Origin: Prevotella sp. HUN102
Lineage (GTDB): Bacteria > Bacteroidota > Bacteroidia > Bacteroidales > Bacteroidaceae
DNA: 64,000 bases
Direction of reading: 5' to 3'
NCBI RefSeq assembly: GCF_000688375.1
Contig: NZ_JIAF01000004.1
Location: 1,116,001 to 1,180,000 of the forward strand
Shown here: piece by piece, positions 60,882 through 64,000 of the stretch
Layout of the letters: every line of letters starts with the position of its first letter
Position numbering within the stretch: position 1 is the first letter of the stretch
Translations under genes and position numbers: made by a program
Notes under the pieces: model-generated
Seen by the model: only the letters and a program-made list of their open reading frames with translations
The model's database searches: none
What the model was told of the DNA's origin: nothing

Positions 60882-61250
60882 GCAGCCATTTCCGATGCTT
60901 TCGGGAGCAATGCTGCTGCCGATGTTTTATTGATGTTTGAAAGTTCATTCAGAAACAGTCGACTGATTTCAAAATTAGTTGACTGTTTTCTTGTATTCTG
61001 TCTACTGATTTCGGGCTATATTCCGACCGATATTCAAAATATCACGTAATATTTGCCGAAATATCACGTAATATTTGCCGGAATATCACGTAATATTTGT
61101 CGAAATATCACGTAATATTTGTCGAAATATCACGTAATATTTGTCGAAATATCACGTAATATTTGTTGGGATATAATATCATATTTTCTTCCAACTGCAT
61201 TAGAAATCTCAAAAAAAATCCTTATTTTTGCAATCGAACAAAAATCTATT
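60882..61250. other. 369-bp gene-free region with tandem repeat
   Basis: No gene. Contains the 22-bp iterons at 61039-61170, preceded by an AT-rich segment and followed by AAAAAAATCCTTATTTTTGC near 61210-61230, which includes a TATTTTTG -7-type element about 20 bp before the next ATG. Confidence 0.65.
61039..61170. repeat. Six tandem 22-bp repeats
   Basis: ATATCACGTAATATTTGYCG units begin at 61039, 61061, 61083, 61105, 61127 and 61149, with only Y and A/G variation, then a degenerate seventh. Each unit holds a near-palindrome ATATCACGTAATAT. The spacing of two helical turns puts all copies on one face of the DNA. Confidence 0.92.
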
Positions 61251-64000
61251 ATGATGAAAAAAATACTGACAACAGTTTTACTTGGACTTTCGCTGTCGGC
61301 TGCTGCCGAGGAAAATCCATTGTGGATGCGCTTCAGTGCCATCTCTCCCGACGGAAAAACGATCGCCTTTTCCTACAAGGGCGACATCTTCACGGTGCCG
61401 TCCGGCGGTGGAACTGCACGACAATTAACCACCAATCCCGCCTACGACGCCTATCCGGTATGGAGCAGGGACGGACAGAAAATCGCCTTTGCCTCATCGC
61501 GCGAAGGCAGTCTGGACATCTACCTGATGGGAAAGGACGGGGGAGTGCCCAAACGATTGACCACCGACAGCGGCGACGAGCTGCCTATGGCCTTCTCCAA
61601 TGACGGAAATATATTGTTTTCTGCCGTGAAGATGCCCACGGCGCAGTCCATCCTTTTCGCCTCAAACTCCTTCCCGCAGACCTATGAAGTGAGCGTGGAA
61701 GGCGGTCGTGCAAAGATGGTTTCGGCGATGCCTATGCTCGACGTGAGCGTCAATGCTTCGGGCGATATGCTCTATCACGACCAAAAGGGTTATGAAGACA
61801 AGTTCAGAAAGCACCACCGTTCGCCCATTGCACGCGACATCTGGCTCTACCGGAAAGGGCAGTACAGAAAACTTACCGACTTCAACGGCGAGGACCGCAC
61901 GCCGGTTTGGAGCAACAATGCCGATACCTATTACTACCTGAGCGAGGAAGACGGCACTTTCAACATATATAAACGCAACATAGACGGCAGCGGCAAGACG
62001 CAGCTTACCCATCACAAGAACAACCCCGTGCGCTTCCTGACTGCTGCCGACAATGGACTGCTGTGCTACGGCTACGACGGAGAGATTTACACCGTGCGCG
62101 ACGGCGGGCAGCCTCAAAAGGTGAACATCAGCATCACGACCGACCGGATAGATCAGACGCTCGACCGACAGATCCTCACTTCGGGCGCAACGGAAATCAA
62201 GGTGTCGCCAAGCGGCAAGGAAATAGCCTTCGTACTCCACGGCGATATATATGTTACTTCGACCGACTACCGTACCACCAAGCAGATAACCGACACCCCC
62301 GAGCAGGAACGCGACATAGATTTCGCACCCGACGGAAAGGGCATCGTCTACGGTTCGGAGCGCAAAGGTCTGTGGCAGATATATCAGACGAAAATCAAGA
62401 ATGCCGGCGAAAAGAACTTTACTTACGCTACCGAACTCGTGGAAGAACAGCTTACCAAGACCGACAAGACTTCGCAGATGCCGAAATACAGTCCCGACGG
62501 CAAGAAGATAGCATTCTATGAAGACCGTGCCGCACTCAAGGTACTGGATCTTGCGAGCAGGAATGTGGTTTCCGTTACCGACGGCAAAGACCTTTATTCC
62601 TATCAGGATGGCGACATTTGGTTCTCGTGGAGTCCCGACAGCCGTTGGCTGCTCGTGCCCTATATGGGAAATGCCGGTTGGAACAATCCCGATATATCCC
62701 TCGTTGATGCTTCGGGAAAGCAGAAACCTTACAATCTTACCCAGAGCGGATACAGCGACGGCTATGCCAAATGGGCACTCGGAGGCAAGGCTATGCTCTA
62801 CTTCAGCGACCGTGCAGGCTATCGCAGCCACGGAAGCTGGGGTGCCGAGACCGATGCCTACCTGATGTTCTTCGATTTGGACGCCTACGACAGATTCCGT
62901 ATGACGAAGGAGGAGAAGGAACTGGCAGATGCTGCCGAGAAGGATAAGAAAAAAAACGAAGAGGAAACCAAGGCAAAGGACAGCAAGAAGAAAAAGACCG
63001 ACGGCAAGAAGAAGGATGAAGTGAAGCCGTTGCAATTCGATTTGGAGAACTGTCGCGACAGAATTGTGCGCCTCACGGTAAACTCTTCGCGTTTGGGCGA
63101 TGCCCTTTTGAGTCCGAAAGGCGACACGCTCTACTATCAGACTTCCTTTGAAGGAGGCTACGACTTGTGGAAACGCGACCTGAAGGAAGACAAGACGGAA
63201 ATCGTGCTGAAGGATATTGGCAGTGGCTCGCTCGAGGCCGACAAGGCATTCAAGAACATCTTCCTCTGCGCACGACGCAACATTAAGAAAGTGGACTTGG
63301 GCAAGAACGCCATCAGCAACGTAGACTTCGAGGCTCGTTTCAACTACAAGCCCTACGAGGAGCGTGCCTATATCTTCGATCACATCTGGCAGCAGGTGGC
63401 AGACAAGTTCTATGTGGAGGATATTCACGGAGTGGACTGGGCAGGCTATCGCACCACTTACGAACGGTTCCTACCTTATATAAACAACAACTACGACTTC
63501 CGCGATATGCTCGGCGAACTGCTCGGTGAGCTGAACGCCTCTCACACGGGTGCCCGCTTCAATCCCGACGGTCCCAGTCTGAACACGGCGGCACTCGGCC
63601 TGTTCCTCGATCAGAGCCATACGGGCGACGGATTGAAGATAGAAGAAGTTATAAAGCGCGGACCTTTCGCCGTGAAGAAGACCGGCGTTGAGGCTGGTTG
63701 CATCATCGAAAAGATTGATGGTGAGCAGATTCTCAAGGACAAGGACTACAACTATCTTCTTGACGGCAAGGCAGGCAAGCCCATCCGTGTTTCCGTTTTC
63801 AATCCGAATACGAAGAAACGCTTCGACGTTACCGTCAAGGCCATCAGCAAGAGTCAGGAACAGGAGCTGCTCTACAAACGATGGGTAGACCGTAACCGTG
63901 CTTTCGTAGACAGCATTTCCGGCGGCCGTGTGGCTTATGTTCACGTAAAGGGAATGAACAGTCCGAGCTTCCGTACCGTTTACAGCGATTTGCTCAGTGC
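61251..64000 (+). CDS. Tricorn-type S41 protease (3' end missing)
   Basis: The frame is open from ATG 61251 (or 61254) to the window edge, over 910 residues. Signal peptide MMKKILTTVLLGLSLSAAA. A PD40-type beta-propeller follows (repeats such as ISPDGKTIAFSYKGDIF, WSRDGQKIAFASSREG). A lysine-rich linker (about 560-590), a second propeller part and the tricorn core domain (YEERAYIFDHIWQQVADKFY) lead to a PDZ domain (about 795-860). The S41 catalytic part begins near the edge (GRVAYVHVKGMNSPSF). Related periplasmic proteases degrade peptides to small products. The active Ser lies outside. Confidence 0.9.
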   Translation, partial: MMKKILTTVLLGLSLSAAAEENPLWMRFSAISPDGKTIAFSYKGDIFTVPSGGGTARQLTTNPAYDAYPVWSRDGQKIAFASSREGSLDIYLMGKDGGVPKRLTTDSGDELPMAFSNDGNILFSAVKMPTAQSILFASNSFPQTYEVSVEGGRAKMVSAMPMLDVSVNASGDMLYHDQKGYEDKFRKHHRSPIARDIWLYRKGQYRKLTDFNGEDRTPVWSNNADTYYYLSEEDGTFNIYKRNIDGSGKTQLTHHKNNPVRFLTAADNGLLCYGYDGEIYTVRDGGQPQKVNISITTDRIDQTLDRQILTSGATEIKVSPSGKEIAFVLHGDIYVTSTDYRTTKQITDTPEQERDIDFAPDGKGIVYGSERKGLWQIYQTKIKNAGEKNFTYATELVEEQLTKTDKTSQMPKYSPDGKKIAFYEDRAALKVLDLASRNVVSVTDGKDLYSYQDGDIWFSWSPDSRWLLVPYMGNAGWNNPDISLVDASGKQKPYNLTQSGYSDGYAKWALGGKAMLYFSDRAGYRSHGSWGAETDAYLMFFDLDAYDRFRMTKEEKELADAAEKDKKKNEEETKAKDSKKKKTDGKKKDEVKPLQFDLENCRDRIVRLTVNSSRLGDALLSPKGDTLYYQTSFEGGYDLWKRDLKEDKTEIVLKDIGSGSLEADKAFKNIFLCARRNIKKVDLGKNAISNVDFEARFNYKPYEERAYIFDHIWQQVADKFYVEDIHGVDWAGYRTTYERFLPYINNNYDFRDMLGELLGELNASHTGARFNPDGPSLNTAALGLFLDQSHTGDGLKIEEVIKRGPFAVKKTGVEAGCIIEKIDGEQILKDKDYNYLLDGKAGKPIRVSVFNPNTKKRFDVTVKAISKSQEQELLYKRWVDRNRAFVDSISGGRVAYVHVKGMNSPSFRTVYSDLLS

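Noticed and set aside
61039-61170. CRISPR array
   Set aside because: Units are contiguous 22-bp repeats without unique spacers, and no cas genes are present.

Overview
The window joins the right-hand two thirds of a Mu-like (transposable, tailed) prophage (1 to about 33.26 kb) to a stretch of Bacteroidales chromosome (about 33.26 to 64 kb). The chromosome looks like Prevotella in the broad sense. It has a BspA-type leucine-rich-repeat protein, a secreted subtilase with a type IX secretion tail, paired ECF sigma/FecR/TonB-receptor regulation, a KDO transferase, TAnnTTTG promoter elements and degenerate intergenic repeats. By eye the prophage is clearly richer in G+C than the chromosome. The assignment is by gene recognition only; no database search was possible.

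Prophage layout. The early block (transposase, repressor) lies left of the window. The window opens inside a Gam-like gene, followed by small early/middle genes and a Mu gpG-like virion morphogenesis gene on the + strand (1-2.02 kb). The packaging/portal block (MuF-like, DUF935 portal, gp36-like, a small unknown, TerL, TerS) is on the - strand (2.17-7.53 kb). From a divergent control region at 7.53-7.68 kb the + strand carries a protease-scaffold gene, the capsid, a lysis cassette (amidase, coiled-coil membrane protein, spanin-like lipoprotein), tail tube, two overlapping tail chaperones, tape measure and baseplate proteins. A 2296-residue adhesin follows. It is diversified by a diversity-generating retroelement: the variable repeat (VR) is at 28.37-28.48 kb, the template repeat (TR) at 28.71-28.82 kb and the reverse transcriptase at 29.04-30.34 kb. 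After the RT come a tail-fibre accessory gene and a phospholipase A2-like gene. The right end holds a densely paired putative RNA, a small helix-turn-helix protein, a Dam-like adenine methyltransferase and a thymidylate-synthase homologue. That homologue has the Asn-to-Asp change typical of cytidylate-specific enzymes. Three 14-bp repeats spaced 22-23 bp, which look like transposase sites, mark the right end. The phage has cut a BspA-like gene, whose 5' part remains.

Chromosome layout. Secreted S8 protease (-), PgpH-like HD phosphodiesterase (-), then + gltX, waaA, zinc-ribbon protein, trpS. Next come a TonB-type outer-membrane protein (-), a PatB/MalY C-S lyase and a DUF3737 beta-helix protein (-). 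A + cluster follows: small outer-membrane protein, ECF sigma, FecR anti-sigma and a receptor with two tandem STN domains. The rest is small hypotheticals (-), malate dehydrogenase (-), aminopeptidase P (+) and the start of a tricorn-type protease (+) running off the end. Intergenic DNA carries three recognisable repeat families: TCTTGCGAAGA palindromes, a 12-mer CTTGTCCACTCG-like degenerate repeat, and six tandem 22-bp units.

The most notable items are the complete retroelement (17 of 17 VR/TR differences at template adenines), the predicted cytidylate-modifying enzyme beside an adenine methylase, the compact folded RNA at 31.15-31.29 kb, the CotH-like and LamG-like modules in the diversified adhesin, and the dual-anchored spanin candidate.
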